Below, one piece after another: positions 1 through 8,841 of a stretch of DNA of 50,843 nucleotides. Source of the DNA: CAZQEZ01 sp964592475 (GTDB lineage: Bacteria > Bacteroidota > Bacteroidia > Cytophagales > Cyclobacteriaceae). The stretch is taken from contig CAZQEZ010000010.1 in assembly GCA_964592475.1 (NCBI GenBank), positions 1 to 50,843 of the forward strand, read 5' to 3'. Each line of letters opens with the position of its first letter. The stretch's first letter is position 1. The translations under genes were made by a program, and so were the position numbers. Under the pieces are notes generated by a model, which saw nothing but the letters and a program-made list of their open reading frames with translations, was not told the DNA's origin and did no database searches.

Positions 1-664
1 GAGCATTACTGAACATAGATAATTTTGATGTCACTCCAGAATATGTACCTACCCAAAGTTTCGTAATCTCTTCACGTCCTAAAAATTGAAAATCAATATC
101 GCTGAAATATCCGAGTTCTTTTAACTGATTAATAAATTCATTTTTCGCTGCTTCAATAGCCTCTGGTTTCCTATAAATTCCAGTAGTGACATACCTAGCA
201 GTGAATATTGGCTTACCATTTCTTATTTTAGGAACATTCTCTAAAACAATATCAAAAATTGATCGGCCATTTTTCTGAACATCATCATTGACATGGTAAT
301 CTTCTGAATTTAGGAGCTTATTTATTGATTCTTTAAACTTTAAAAAATCACCCAGGTCATATGTTTCTCCTCTTTTTGATTGAACAAATACTACCTCAAC
401 ATCATGATTTTTTCGATCAGAATTAAATATAGACTTAGCATCTACATCTGATACTACAAGTTCCTCATTAATTAAAATGGCAAGACCATCCGTGCCATCA
501 TCAGCAGACCCTGTAGTTACATCTTCAACCTCTACGGTTCCGATCATTTTAGACGCAAGGACAGCATAATTAACAAACATTTCAAACTGGATACTTTCAT
601 CAAACTGCTCAAGGCCATGGCTTTTTATAAAACTTTCAAGATGTGATTTTACTATTCTATGCAT
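1..664 (-). CDS. AIPR-family (abortive infection phage resistance) protein, 5' part only
   Basis: The gene runs off the left edge, so only about the first 221 residues are visible. It starts at ATG 664-662 (MHRIVKSHLESF) behind an AGGAG eight bases upstream, a clear Shine-Dalgarno that most genes in this window lack. The N-terminal region matches what I know of the AIPR family: an E-x-F-x-x-FVNYAVL segment, an acidic Gly/Asp-rich patch with DDGTDGLAILINEELV around residues 55-70, and a VEVVFVQSKRGETYDLGDF segment around residues 90-110. AIPR proteins were named from abortive-infection phage resistance and often lie beside restriction-modification genes; their mechanism is not visible here. 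The right-hand flank holds only decayed fragments, as expected at the edge of a defence or accessory island. The assignment is by motif memory, and the C-terminal domain cannot be inspected. Confidence 0.72.
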   Translation of the reverse strand, partial: MHRIVKSHLESFIKSHGLEQFDESIQFEMFVNYAVLASKMIGTVEVEDVTTGSADDGTDGLAILINEELVVSDVDAKSIFNSDRKNHDVEVVFVQSKRGETYDLGDFLKFKESINKLLNSEDYHVNDDVQKNGRSIFDIVLENVPKIRNGKPIFTARYVTTGIYRKPEAIEAAKNEFINQLKELGYFSDIDFQFLGREEITKLWVGTYSGVTSKLSMFSNA

Positions 665-954
665 ATTTTAATCTCCTGTTGTTCTGACTAACGTTTTATA
701 ACGTATTGAAAATCAATATTTTATATTTAGTCAAATTTCATTTATACTTCTATTTTCTCAACTCTCTCGTTAGCTTCGGGAGTCAATTGTCTCCTATATG
801 GGGGATTGCATATAACGTGAAATAAACCAAATTATAAATAATTAATACTGCACATATCCATCATATTGGATGACTTTTATGTAATATCCCCCTAAGTTAC
901 CTTCTGATTCCTTCATGTACAATACTCATTTGCTACTTCTTCACCCACTGAATT

Positions 955-1140
955 TCAACCCTCACCAACACCATCTACCTCCTTTTTAGCATACAAAAAA
1001 TTTAGGAATAATAACTCCGCCATGGCCGCCTCATTTTCAAATTTGATACCCCATCGTTTTTCCGTAAACTCATATCAAGTGATGCTCCTCTCCGGAATAG
1101 TTGCTGCATTCCATTCATCATCAATGGAAACTTTCAGGCA
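955..1140 (-). pseudogene. possible decayed coding fragment, function unknown
   Basis: Read on the minus strand, one frame gives a protein-like stretch interrupted by one TGA: KVSIDDEWNAATIPERSIT, stop, then YEFTEKRWGIKFENEAAMA and ELLFLNFLYAKKEVDG, ending at TGA 957-955. The composition (balanced acidic and basic residues, Trp and Phe at spaced positions) looks like real protein, unlike the opposite-strand reading. I do not recognise a family. It could be chance. Confidence 0.3.
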
Positions 1141-1463
1141 CTTTCCCTATGTAAATTTTTCACATTTATACCAAAAAAGCAAAATAAAAATAAATGTTGC
1201 AACAAGCATTCAGGTAAGGTTTTACTGCTTGAGGGGCAGGAAAAATGATTATAAATGCAAATTAAAATTGATGCTTTGTCATATTCGAAAAAGGTGAGCA
1301 TTAAGTTTAGAAATTTGGAAAAAATCATTACTCAATCCAACAAATTTGATAGTGTAGGATTTTGGATAAGAATGATGAAAGGTAGGTGAATTGGGTGAAT
1401 CGGTGAACGTTGCCTTTCTCCAACTTTATCTCCTACCCGTGTCACCTAATAAAACATAACCCC

Positions 1464-1775
1464 ATGAAAAAAGCCAAATTTTCAATATTGTTGCTGCTCC
1501 TCATTTTTTGCCTGTGGTGAGGAAAAGATACTTACCTCACTGGACGATGATATCATCTTATCGCCGGGCGAAAGTGTATTTGTCAGGGATGGCCTTACCG
1601 GTTTCAGGATTGAGTTTGCGAGAGTGAGCCCTATATAAAGTCAGACCGTTATCAAAACTATCAAATTACCTTCCTGGAGGTGATTCCCATAAAAAGGGGT
1701 GAGCATTATCTATATGATATGATATTAAGTTACAGGTGGTGAAGGTGAAATGTGTTCCCTACATAAGAAAAACAA
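1464..1775 (+). pseudogene. decayed small lipoprotein gene with several frameshifts
   Basis: The ATG at 1464 opens a signal peptide (MKKAKFSILLLLLIF). A frameshift follows just before a lipobox: the next frame reads FACGEEKILTSLDDDIILSP and then VFVRDGLTGFRIEFARVSPI up to a TAA at about 1636. A further segment reads SDRYQNYQITFLEVIPIKRG, and after another shift VVKVKCVPY. This order (lipobox, GLTGFRIEFARVS, a middle part, a YQITFLEV strand, a CVPY tail) resembles a small Bacteroidota lipoprotein family whose centre normally carries an SRCP...CIW segment. That middle part is missing here. At least two frameshifts and one internal deletion make it a relic. Confidence 0.6.
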
Positions 1776-1942
1776 GTAAATTTCTAGCAAATCGTATTAC
1801 CTCCACCCCGACTTCCTTTAGATTACACCTCGCGGTAAGCACCCTTGTCTTAATTAATTAATTAAGCTAATGGTTGGCATTACAAACCCCCATAGAGTGG
1901 ACTTTCACCACCTGGTTATTTACCATGCACGGACGGCACACT

Positions 1943-1975
1943 AAAAAAGGCCTGAGATACACACTCAGGCCTTTT
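1943..1975 (-). terminator. intrinsic terminator of htpG
   Basis: An 8-bp perfect stem (GGCCTGAG 1949-1956, CTCAGGCC 1964-1971) with a 7-nt loop is followed on the minus strand by six U (A run 1943-1948). It lies 28 bp past the htpG stop. The other side has only four T, so leftward termination is favoured. Confidence 0.88.
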
Positions 1976-1998
1976 CCATTATCAACATAAACCCAAAA

Positions 1999-3873
1999 TT
2001 ATTTCACTAAATCTACACTTCGCTTAATAAAATTAGTCAAAGCAGGGCCGGTAAGCATATTTTGAGAAAGCAATCCTAAGTCAACAGCTTGCTTAGCCAA
2101 TGCCTTTTTCGCCTCTTCATTTTCTGCTTTCAGTATTTTACCGGTTAGCTCATGATTGGCATTTACGGCTACATTGTATTGATCGGGCATGCCTCCCATC
2201 ATTTGCATACCACCACCGCCCATGGCTGCCATATCCTTCATCCTTCGCATAAACTCTGGCATAGTAATTACCACTGGCAATTCATCGGGCGACATTGACT
2301 CTACAACCACAGTCATATTTTGATTATCAATCGATTTTTCGAAGACCTCTTTTAGCTGCTTTTGCTCGTCTTCGCTCAGTACGCTTTCCTTCTTCTCGTC
2401 TTTGTCAATTAGCTTATCAACTACTTCAGCATCTACCCGTTTCCAATTCACTTTTTCCAGTTTCATCTCAATGTTGTTGATAAAGTGGCTGTCTAGAGGC
2501 CCATCCATCATCAGTACATCATAGCCGCGCTCTTTAGCATTTTGGATGAAAGCATCTTGCTTTGCCACGTTATTACTATAAAGGAAAACAACATTGTCAT
2601 CCTTATCAGTTTGATTGGCTTTTGCATGCTCTTTATATTCGTCGAGTGTAAAAAATTTGCCGTCGATATTTTTTACCATCGCAAAGTCTTTCGATTTTTC
2701 ATAAAACTTATCTTCACTGATCATTCCGTATTTAACGAAAAGGCCAATGTCATCCCATTTCGATTCGTAAGCTTTGCGATCATTTTTATAAAGCTCGCCC
2801 AATTTATCGGCTACTTTTTTAGTAATGTGGTTATTGATCTTTTTCACATTACTATCTGACTGAAGGTAACTTCTGGATACATTAAGTGGAATATCTGGTG
2901 AATCAATTACCCCATGCAACAGCATTAAAAATTCCGGAACAATATCTTTTACTTCATCAGTTATAAAAACCTGACGACTGTAAAGCTGAATTTTATTTCT
3001 TTGTAATTCAAGGTCATTTTTTACCTTGGGAAAATACAAAATACCAGTGAGGTTGAATGGATAATCTACATTTAAATGAATCCAGAAAAGCGGATCTTCA
3101 CTAAAAGGATAAAGTTCTTTATAAAAGTTCAAATAATCTTCATCCTTTAGATCGTTGGGAGTTTTGGTCCAAAGAGGAGTAGTATTATTAATTACATCAG
3201 GCTTCTTTACCTTTATTTCTTTATCTTCCGCATCTTTTTCGGTTTCTTCTTTCTCACCAAATATTATTGGCACTGGCAAAAACTTACAGTACTTGTTGAG
3301 AATAGTTCGTAGCCTTTGTTCTTCTAAAAATTCTTCCGAATCTTCAGCAACATGTAATACTACATCAGTACCTCTATCTTTTTTAACGGCCGGACCTATT
3401 TCAAATTGGGTATCGCCTTCTCCTGACCATTGGGCAGGTTCGGCACCCTCTTGATAAGATTTAGTAATGATATCTACTTTTTTAGATACCATAAATGCAG
3501 AATAAAAACCAAGGCCAAAGAACCCGATAATTTGTTCCTGACCTTTATCTTTGTACTTTTCCAGGAATTCTGAAGCTCCGGAAAAAGCAATTTGATTAAT
3601 ATATTTTTTTATCTCTTCGGCTGTCATACCAATACCTCGATCAGAAATAGTAATGGTCTTCTGCTTTTTATTAATTTTTACCTCTACACTCAAATCGCCC
3701 AGATCGCCGCTAAATTCACCAATAGAAGCCAATCTTTTTAATTTCTGGGTTGCGTCCACAGCATTAGAAATCAACTCTCTTAAAAATATTTCGTGGTCGC
3801 TGTAGAGGAACTTTTTAATTATCGGAAATATATTTTCCGTATGAATTGAAATAGTACCTTTCTCCTGTATCAT
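1999..3873 (-). CDS. htpG: molecular chaperone HtpG (Hsp90 family)
   Basis: Cytosolic ATP-dependent Hsp90 chaperone that remodels client proteins, often with DnaK. The 624-residue product has the GHKL ATPase domain first: LRELISNAVDATQKL near residue 30, DRGIGMT near 80 and the GFFGLGFYSAF lid segment near 118. A middle domain with NVSRSYLQ and the C-terminal dimerisation domain follow. Length equals the usual bacterial HtpG length. I start it at ATG 3873-3871 (MIQEKGTISIHTENIFPI), the conserved family N-terminus; the open frame extends 36 codons upstream but that part is not HtpG-like and overlaps the promoter region. It is probably monocistronic, with its own terminator at 1943-1975. A Met/Gly-rich patch (AAMGGGGMQMMGG) sits near residue 560. 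Confidence 0.96.
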   Translation of the reverse strand: MIQEKGTISIHTENIFPIIKKFLYSDHEIFLRELISNAVDATQKLKRLASIGEFSGDLGDLSVEVKINKKQKTITISDRGIGMTAEEIKKYINQIAFSGASEFLEKYKDKGQEQIIGFFGLGFYSAFMVSKKVDIITKSYQEGAEPAQWSGEGDTQFEIGPAVKKDRGTDVVLHVAEDSEEFLEEQRLRTILNKYCKFLPVPIIFGEKEETEKDAEDKEIKVKKPDVINNTTPLWTKTPNDLKDEDYLNFYKELYPFSEDPLFWIHLNVDYPFNLTGILYFPKVKNDLELQRNKIQLYSRQVFITDEVKDIVPEFLMLLHGVIDSPDIPLNVSRSYLQSDSNVKKINNHITKKVADKLGELYKNDRKAYESKWDDIGLFVKYGMISEDKFYEKSKDFAMVKNIDGKFFTLDEYKEHAKANQTDKDDNVVFLYSNNVAKQDAFIQNAKERGYDVLMMDGPLDSHFINNIEMKLEKVNWKRVDAEVVDKLIDKDEKKESVLSEDEQKQLKEVFEKSIDNQNMTVVVESMSPDELPVVITMPEFMRRMKDMAAMGGGGMQMMGGMPDQYNVAVNANHELTGKILKAENEEAKKALAKQAVDLGLLSQNMLTGPALTNFIKRSVDLVK

Positions 3874-3954
3874 ATAATTGTTAGTTTTTTTTATTAATAA
3901 ATCAAAAATGTGGTAGGTTCTGATTTTTTCAAATTCCGTTCCAATTGATTGATA

Positions 3955-3969
3955 CTGACAGGCTGACAG
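3955..3969 (-). promoter_or_regulatory. tandem CTGTCAG repeat upstream of htpG
   Basis: On the minus strand, CTGTCAG occurs twice with an 8-bp period (3969-3963 and 3961-3955), about 82-96 bp upstream of the htpG ATG. The period and the position before a heat-shock gene suggest a regulatory element, perhaps a heat-shock promoter or operator. I cannot name the factor. Confidence 0.4.
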
Positions 3970-4024
3970 AAAAAAGGCCAAATTGAGGGAAAAACAATTG
4001 ACACTTCTTCACTCTCCTTGAAGT

Positions 4025-6892
4025 TTAAGCGATGCCTAGTTCCGCCTTAAGAAATAAACCCGTGTAGCTTTTTTCATTTTTCGCAACTTCCTCCGGGGTG
4101 CCTTTGGCTACAATTTGTCCTCCTTTGGATCCACCTTCCGGCCCAAGGTCAATTATATGGTCTGCAACTTTAATTACATCTAAATTATGCTCAATTACCA
4201 ATACTGTATTCCCTTTATCTACAAGCTTATTTAATACGTTTAGCAAATGCTCGATATCCTGAAAATGAAGACCTGTGGTGGGTTCATCCAATATATAAAA
4301 AGTATTGCCGGTATCTTTCTTAGATAATTCAGTAGCTAATTTTACTCGTTGAGCTTCACCTCCTGAAAGAGTAGTGGCATGCTGACCTAAAGTGATATAA
4401 CCTAATCCAACTTCACTCAACGTTTTGATTTTACGCAATATGCGAGGCTGATTTTCAAAAAACTCCAACGCTTGCTCCACCGTCATATCCAATACATCCG
4501 CAATTGATTTGCCTTTGAATCGTATCTCCAGTGTTTCCCTATTGTAGCGCTTTCCTTTACAGTCTTGGCAAGGCACGTGCACGTTGGGCAGAAAGTCCAT
4601 TTCTATTAGTTTCATGCCTCCACCTTCACAATTTTCACATCTGCCTCCTTTTACATTAAATGAAAATCTACCAGGTTTATATCCCCTTATCTTTGCCTCT
4701 GGCAATTCGGCAAACAATGCCCGTATATCGGTAAAGACGCCGGTATAAGTGGCCGGATTGGAACGCGGTGTTCTTCCGATGGGCGACTGATCTACTTCAA
4801 TCACTTTATCAAGATTATTAAGACCTGCCACTTTTTGGTAGGGCAAAGGATCTTTTCTACTTTTATAAAAATGCTGTCGTAATATAGGAAAAAGCGTATC
4901 GTGAATTAATGTAGACTTTCCTGACCCGGAAACACCGGTTACCAAAATCATTTTACCCAATGGAAAATCCACGTTTACATTTTCTAGATTATTGCCGCTG
5001 GCTTTTTTAATGGTGAGTAACTTACCAGTACCTTTGCGGCGCTTTTCAGGAATGGCTATTGTTTTGGTACCGTTCAGATATTGTGTAGTTTGACCCGGCT
5101 GTTGTAAAATATGCTCAGGAGACCCGGCAGCTACAATATGACCGCCATGCATTCCAGCCCCGGGACCTACATCCAGGATAAAATCAGAAGCTAGCATCAT
5201 ATCTTTATCATGCTCTACTACAATTACCGTGTTCCCCAGGTCGCGAAGATCTTTCAAAGCTTTTATCAACTTCTGATTGTCGCGCTGATGAAGTCCGATG
5301 CTTGGCTCATCGAGAATATATAGCACACCAACCAGTTGTGTGCCAATTTGGGTTGCCAATCGAATACGCTGTGCTTCGCCGCCTGACAATGTTTTTAATG
5401 GTCGATTCAGGTGCAGGTAATCCAAGCCCACATCAAGCAGAAAGTGGATTCTTTTCCTAATTTCTTTTAGTACTTCACCAGCAATCCTGTTTTGCCTGTC
5501 GTTCAACCGCTCTTCTAAGTTTTCAAACCAGGCGGCCAGGGATGCAATATCAAGTAAAGCCAATTCACCTATATTTTTATCATCAATTTTAAAATGAAGC
5601 GACTCTTTTTTGAGTCTTAGCCCATTACATTCAGGACATTGGCGACTGATGGTAAAGTCATTGATCCACTGCTGAATTTTGTCGGAACCACTTTCCTTCT
5701 GTTTTTCTAAAAATTTTATAATTCCTTCAAATTTAGTTTGCCACTCTGTACCCGGATATTTAACTGACTTTACTGACACTGGAATCTCTTTGCCATAAAG
5801 AAGTAGCTCTACTACTTCATCAGGTAAATCCTTGATAGGTTTCGCAATGCTTAAGCTATATTTTTTTAAGATTGATTGAATTTTTTTAAAAATCCAAATA
5901 TCCCGAAATTCTCCTAAAGGTGCTATACCACCCCTGCTGATGCTTAATTCAGGATTAGGAATAACGGATTCGGGCGTAATTTCTTCAATTTGGCCTAAGC
6001 CATTGCATGATGGGCACGCACCATAGGGCGAATTAAAAGAAAAAGCATTGGGTGCCGGCTCATCATAGCTTAATCCCGTTTCCGGATCCATTAGATGTTT
6101 TGAAAAATAATATAATTCATTGGTTGTCACCTCTACTACTTGCATCAAGCCCTTTCCTTGCTGCATAGCTGTAGCAATAGATTGTGATAATCGGTACTTA
6201 TCTTTTTTATCAACCTTTACCCGATCTATCACAACTTCAATGTCGTGAGTTTTGTAGCGATCTACTTGCATTTTGGGTACAAGATCTTGCAATGCGCCAT
6301 CTATTCGTACTTTATTAAATCCGCTCTTGCGAATTTGCACAAATAATTCGCGATAATGCCCCTTTCTCCCCCTTACTACCGGTGCAAGTATTATTAGCTT
6401 TTTACCATCAAAATTTTCAAGTATATGATTGACGATCTGATCCTCACTTTGCCTTTCCATCTTTCGCCCGGTAAGGTATGAGTATGCTTCACCAGCGCGA
6501 GCATAAAGCAAGCGCATGAAATCATAAATTTCAGTAAGTGTGCCCACGGTAGAGCGAGGATTGCGGGTAGTAGTTTTTTGCTCAATCGAAATTACCGGGC
6601 TCAAACCATTGATCTTGTCTACATCGGGGCGCTCCATATCGCCGATAAAGGAGCGCGCGTAGGCTGAAAAACTTTCCATATAGCGCCTTTGCCCCTCGGC
6701 ATAAATGGTATCGAAAGCTAGAGAAGATTTACCACTACCGCTAATGCCGGTTACCACCACCAGCTTTTCGCGCGGTATGGCAACATCAATATTTTTTAAA
6801 TTATGCTCACGTGCGCCAAATACTTCAATATTTTCTACTCCATTAATTGTAGTAGCTTCCGGCAATATAATAGTGTTTTCTTCCTGCAACAT
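4025..6892 (-). CDS. uvrA: excinuclease ABC subunit A (UvrA)
   Basis: Damage-recognition ATPase of nucleotide excision repair, acting as a dimer with UvrB on DNA. The 955-residue product has two ABC ATPase modules. Module I has Walker A GISGSGKSS near residue 50, the CPSCNGLG and CPECNGLRL zinc-binding Cys pairs, and signature LSGGEAQRIRLA. Module II has Walker A GVSGSGKST, the C-terminal zinc finger CENCEGGG...CQDCKGKRY, signature LSGGEAQRVKLA and the ILDEPTTGLH Walker B. I chose ATG 6892-6890 (MLQEENTI) because AGAAGGAAAAAT lies directly before it; a TTG six codons further upstream would swallow that ribosome site. It is followed by htpG on the same strand after a 151-bp gap holding the htpG regulatory region, so co-transcription is possible but not required. 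Confidence 0.96.
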   Translation of the reverse strand: MLQEENTIILPEATTINGVENIEVFGAREHNLKNIDVAIPREKLVVVTGISGSGKSSLAFDTIYAEGQRRYMESFSAYARSFIGDMERPDVDKINGLSPVISIEQKTTTRNPRSTVGTLTEIYDFMRLLYARAGEAYSYLTGRKMERQSEDQIVNHILENFDGKKLIILAPVVRGRKGHYRELFVQIRKSGFNKVRIDGALQDLVPKMQVDRYKTHDIEVVIDRVKVDKKDKYRLSQSIATAMQQGKGLMQVVEVTTNELYYFSKHLMDPETGLSYDEPAPNAFSFNSPYGACPSCNGLGQIEEITPESVIPNPELSISRGGIAPLGEFRDIWIFKKIQSILKKYSLSIAKPIKDLPDEVVELLLYGKEIPVSVKSVKYPGTEWQTKFEGIIKFLEKQKESGSDKIQQWINDFTISRQCPECNGLRLKKESLHFKIDDKNIGELALLDIASLAAWFENLEERLNDRQNRIAGEVLKEIRKRIHFLLDVGLDYLHLNRPLKTLSGGEAQRIRLATQIGTQLVGVLYILDEPSIGLHQRDNQKLIKALKDLRDLGNTVIVVEHDKDMMLASDFILDVGPGAGMHGGHIVAAGSPEHILQQPGQTTQYLNGTKTIAIPEKRRKGTGKLLTIKKASGNNLENVNVDFPLGKMILVTGVSGSGKSTLIHDTLFPILRQHFYKSRKDPLPYQKVAGLNNLDKVIEVDQSPIGRTPRSNPATYTGVFTDIRALFAELPEAKIRGYKPGRFSFNVKGGRCENCEGGGMKLIEMDFLPNVHVPCQDCKGKRYNRETLEIRFKGKSIADVLDMTVEQALEFFENQPRILRKIKTLSEVGLGYITLGQHATTLSGGEAQRVKLATELSKKDTGNTFYILDEPTTGLHFQDIEHLLNVLNKLVDKGNTVLVIEHNLDVIKVADHIIDLGPEGGSKGGQIVAKGTPEEVAKNEKSYTGLFLKAELGIA

Positions 6893-7031
6893 ATTTTTCC
6901 TTCTGGTCAATGCTATTTACAATAGATTTTTAATGAGAAAGGTTTGGCCTATTTGATAGGCAAAGGTATTGCTTTTTTGCTCAATTGCCGTCCAACGCAG
7001 TCAACGCATTTTAACCGGAATAATTACAGCT

Positions 7032-8279
7032 TTATTTTTTATTAAAATGGATATTATATTTCAAACCAAAGCGCAGCCCGATACTGTAAGTTTTTAATGA
7101 ATAGGGTTGATTATTAAAGTCAGGATTATTGACTTCCCACATAAGTGCCGGCCCTGCATAAGCTGACCAGTAATCATTGAAAGGTTTTTCCAGATTTATA
7201 TCAAAAGCTACGAAATATTTCATTACACTACCATCGTGCATTCCTTGCAATTCCAGGTTATAGTTTTGAACCATGGTACTACCTCTGCGGTAAGCTATAC
7301 CCGCCATAAATCCATACATGTGATCTGATTGATCAATGGTAGCAGTTTCATTGGAACTAAAAGGTTGAAACGTAAAGCTTTGGTCAGATGATATTATTTG
7401 AAAGCTATCCGCTGCTGTTTGATATTGATATTTTAATTGATTTCTATTGTATTGATAATTAAAGCCGGCTTTTAAAGCCCATCGCTTATTAAGTTGATAC
7501 TTACTACCCAAACGAAGCTGGTAACCTGAACGCTCAAGCGACAAGGGACTCTGCTCTTCTAAATCTACTATTCTGATATCATCGTTAGTATTGGGCGTAA
7601 TTTGCCTGTAAAGAAACATTGGATTAGCTTCGGCAAATAAAGACCAGGCACTTTTAACTTTTTCATCTGGTATAATAACTTCAGGAGCACTTTTGACTTC
7701 AACTTTTTCAATAGCTGTTGCTGGTAATTGCCACTCAATGTTTGTCCATCCTTTTTTTGATACCAAAGCAATATTGTCATTATCTGATTTTATAACCGGA
7801 GCGCCTGTATTGCTTTCTTTATTTATTAATATCTCTGGTTTATTCACCACCATATTAGCACCTAAATCGACTGATTGAGTCTGTTTTTTATTTTTATTGA
7901 TAAGTTGGGCTTGAGTTCTGCTCTTTTGCTTTTGGCTTTCATCAATAGTTGTCTTTCTATCCAATAAATCATTTTTTTCACTATTTTGATCAGTAGGTAA
8001 AGGTTTTTGCCTAATTGCAGGTAATAATCCAGCTTGAGTTTCTTTTTTTGAATCAGAAAACTTTGGTTGGTTTTCATTGGTAGAGGTTTCACCATTTTGC
8101 AGCAGCATAAGTATGGCTATGGTGATGGCTAAAATACCAGGTACTTGCAACCAATAAAAGCTATACACGGTGGGTTTAGCTGGCGGAAGCTTTTGTTCAA
8201 TATTTTTCCACAGGTTATCATCGGCATTATGTTCCAGGTCAAAAAGTTTATTCTTTATGTTATCTTCAAATTTTTTCAT
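7032..8279 (-). CDS. membrane-anchored barrel-like protein, probable partner (anti-sigma type) of the adjacent ECF sigma factor
   Basis: The 415-residue protein has a short charged cytoplasmic N-terminus (residues 1-40, with DNLWKNIEQKLP), one hydrophobic segment (about 43-60), and a polar Lys/Gln/Ser-rich linker to about 230. The C-terminal 185 residues alternate aromatic and polar strands (YQLRLGSKYQLNKRWALKAG, YGFMAGIAYR, SIGLRFGLKYNI), typical of Bacteroidota outer-membrane beta-barrel-like domains. Its start overlaps the end of the upstream ECF sigma gene by 14 bp, so the two are translationally coupled. N-terminal segments of this type after an ECF sigma gene usually act as anti-sigma regions, which is an inference here. 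One polypeptide with an inner-membrane anchor and a barrel-like tail is topologically odd. No catalytic motif seen. Confidence 0.75.
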   Translation of the reverse strand: MKKFEDNIKNKLFDLEHNADDNLWKNIEQKLPPAKPTVYSFYWLQVPGILAITIAILMLLQNGETSTNENQPKFSDSKKETQAGLLPAIRQKPLPTDQNSEKNDLLDRKTTIDESQKQKSRTQAQLINKNKKQTQSVDLGANMVVNKPEILINKESNTGAPVIKSDNDNIALVSKKGWTNIEWQLPATAIEKVEVKSAPEVIIPDEKVKSAWSLFAEANPMFLYRQITPNTNDDIRIVDLEEQSPLSLERSGYQLRLGSKYQLNKRWALKAGFNYQYNRNQLKYQYQTAADSFQIISSDQSFTFQPFSSNETATIDQSDHMYGFMAGIAYRRGSTMVQNYNLELQGMHDGSVMKYFVAFDINLEKPFNDYWSAYAGPALMWEVNNPDFNNQPYSLKTYSIGLRFGLKYNIHFNKK

Positions 8280-8814
8280 AACGATGTATACCCAATTCTT
8301 TCAATTTCTTTTTCAAAATGGCTTTGGCAGCATGCAATTGTGATTTAGAAGTATTCACACTGATCTGCAGCGTTTCTGCTATTTCAGGATGCGTGTATCC
8401 ATCAATTACATACATATTAAAAACAAGTTTATACCCCTTGGGCAGTTCATTAATTTGATGCAGTAATTGATTCTTATCCAATTTTTCAATTATATCGGTA
8501 TAGTGATTTTCATCATTTATATTTTCATGTTCTTGCACATCTTCATATTTATTATAGGCTTTGTGATAAGTATTAATTGCTGTGTTCACAAATATTCTTC
8601 TGGCCCAAGCCTCCAATTTTTCAGGCTCTTTTAAATAATCTATTTTGTCAAACACTTTAATAAATGACTCTTGTAGCACATCCTCTGCCTCAGCTTTTGA
8701 ATTGGCATAACGTAAGCAGACACCCATCATCTTATCCTTTATCAAGTGGAAAAGCTGCTGTTGTGCTTTACGTTCATTGGCTTTACAGCCCTCTACTAAT
8801 TTTTTATAGTCCAT
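8266..8814 (-). CDS. ECF-type RNA polymerase sigma-70 factor
   Basis: The 182-residue product has sigma region 2 (about residues 8-85, with RYANSKAEAEDVLQESFIKV and the WARRIFVNTAINTYHK region 2.4 segment) and region 4 (about 115-175, INELPKGYKLVFNMYVIDGY then the helix-turn-helix HPEIAETLQISVNTSKSQLH). Region 3 and region 1 are absent, as in ECF sigmas. I start at ATG 8814 (MDYKKLVEGCKANE); the open frame continues upstream to a TTG, but that extension reads through a terminator hairpin. It overlaps the downstream membrane protein by 14 bp. The pair probably responds to an envelope signal; the target promoters are not visible here. Confidence 0.93.
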   Translation of the reverse strand: MDYKKLVEGCKANERKAQQQLFHLIKDKMMGVCLRYANSKAEAEDVLQESFIKVFDKIDYLKEPEKLEAWARRIFVNTAINTYHKAYNKYEDVQEHENINDENHYTDIIEKLDKNQLLHQINELPKGYKLVFNMYVIDGYTHPEIAETLQISVNTSKSQLHAAKAILKKKLKELGIHRYEKI

Positions 8815-8841
8815 CAAATAATTTAAACTAAGCAAGAGGAA

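Larger units (their letters stand above)
665..1998. other. gene-poor stretch with decayed coding fragments
   Basis: About 1.3 kb with no intact gene I can support lies between the AIPR-like gene and htpG. It holds a possible minus-strand relic (955-1140), a clear plus-strand lipoprotein relic (1464-1775), a TTAA-rich low-complexity stretch near 1850-1866 and the htpG terminator. Short open frames around 1022-1328 on both strands have no recognisable motif and overlap each other. I see no terminal inverted repeat or transposase remnant. Confidence 0.6.

Noticed and set aside
1022..1297. 91-codon plus-strand open frame between the AIPR gene and htpG
   Set aside because: No recognisable motif, cysteine- and basic-rich composition unlike neighbours, overlaps a more protein-like minus-strand relic and another frame.
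1850..1866. TTAATTAATTAATTAA low-complexity palindrome
   Set aside because: AT-rich repeat without partner element, gene or flanking duplication; it does not support an attachment site.
3155..3454. Antisense open frames inside htpG, uvrA, the large helicase and the ilv genes
   Set aside because: They lie opposite strongly conserved coding sequence and have low-complexity Ser/Phe/Ile-rich translations typical of antisense shadows.
3874..3981. 36-codon N-terminal extension of htpG
   Set aside because: The conserved HtpG N-terminus starts at 3873; the extension is not family-like and covers the CTGTCAG repeat.
6893..6910. TTG start six codons upstream for uvrA
   Set aside because: It would place the AGAAGG ribosome site inside the coding region; ATG 6892 is better.
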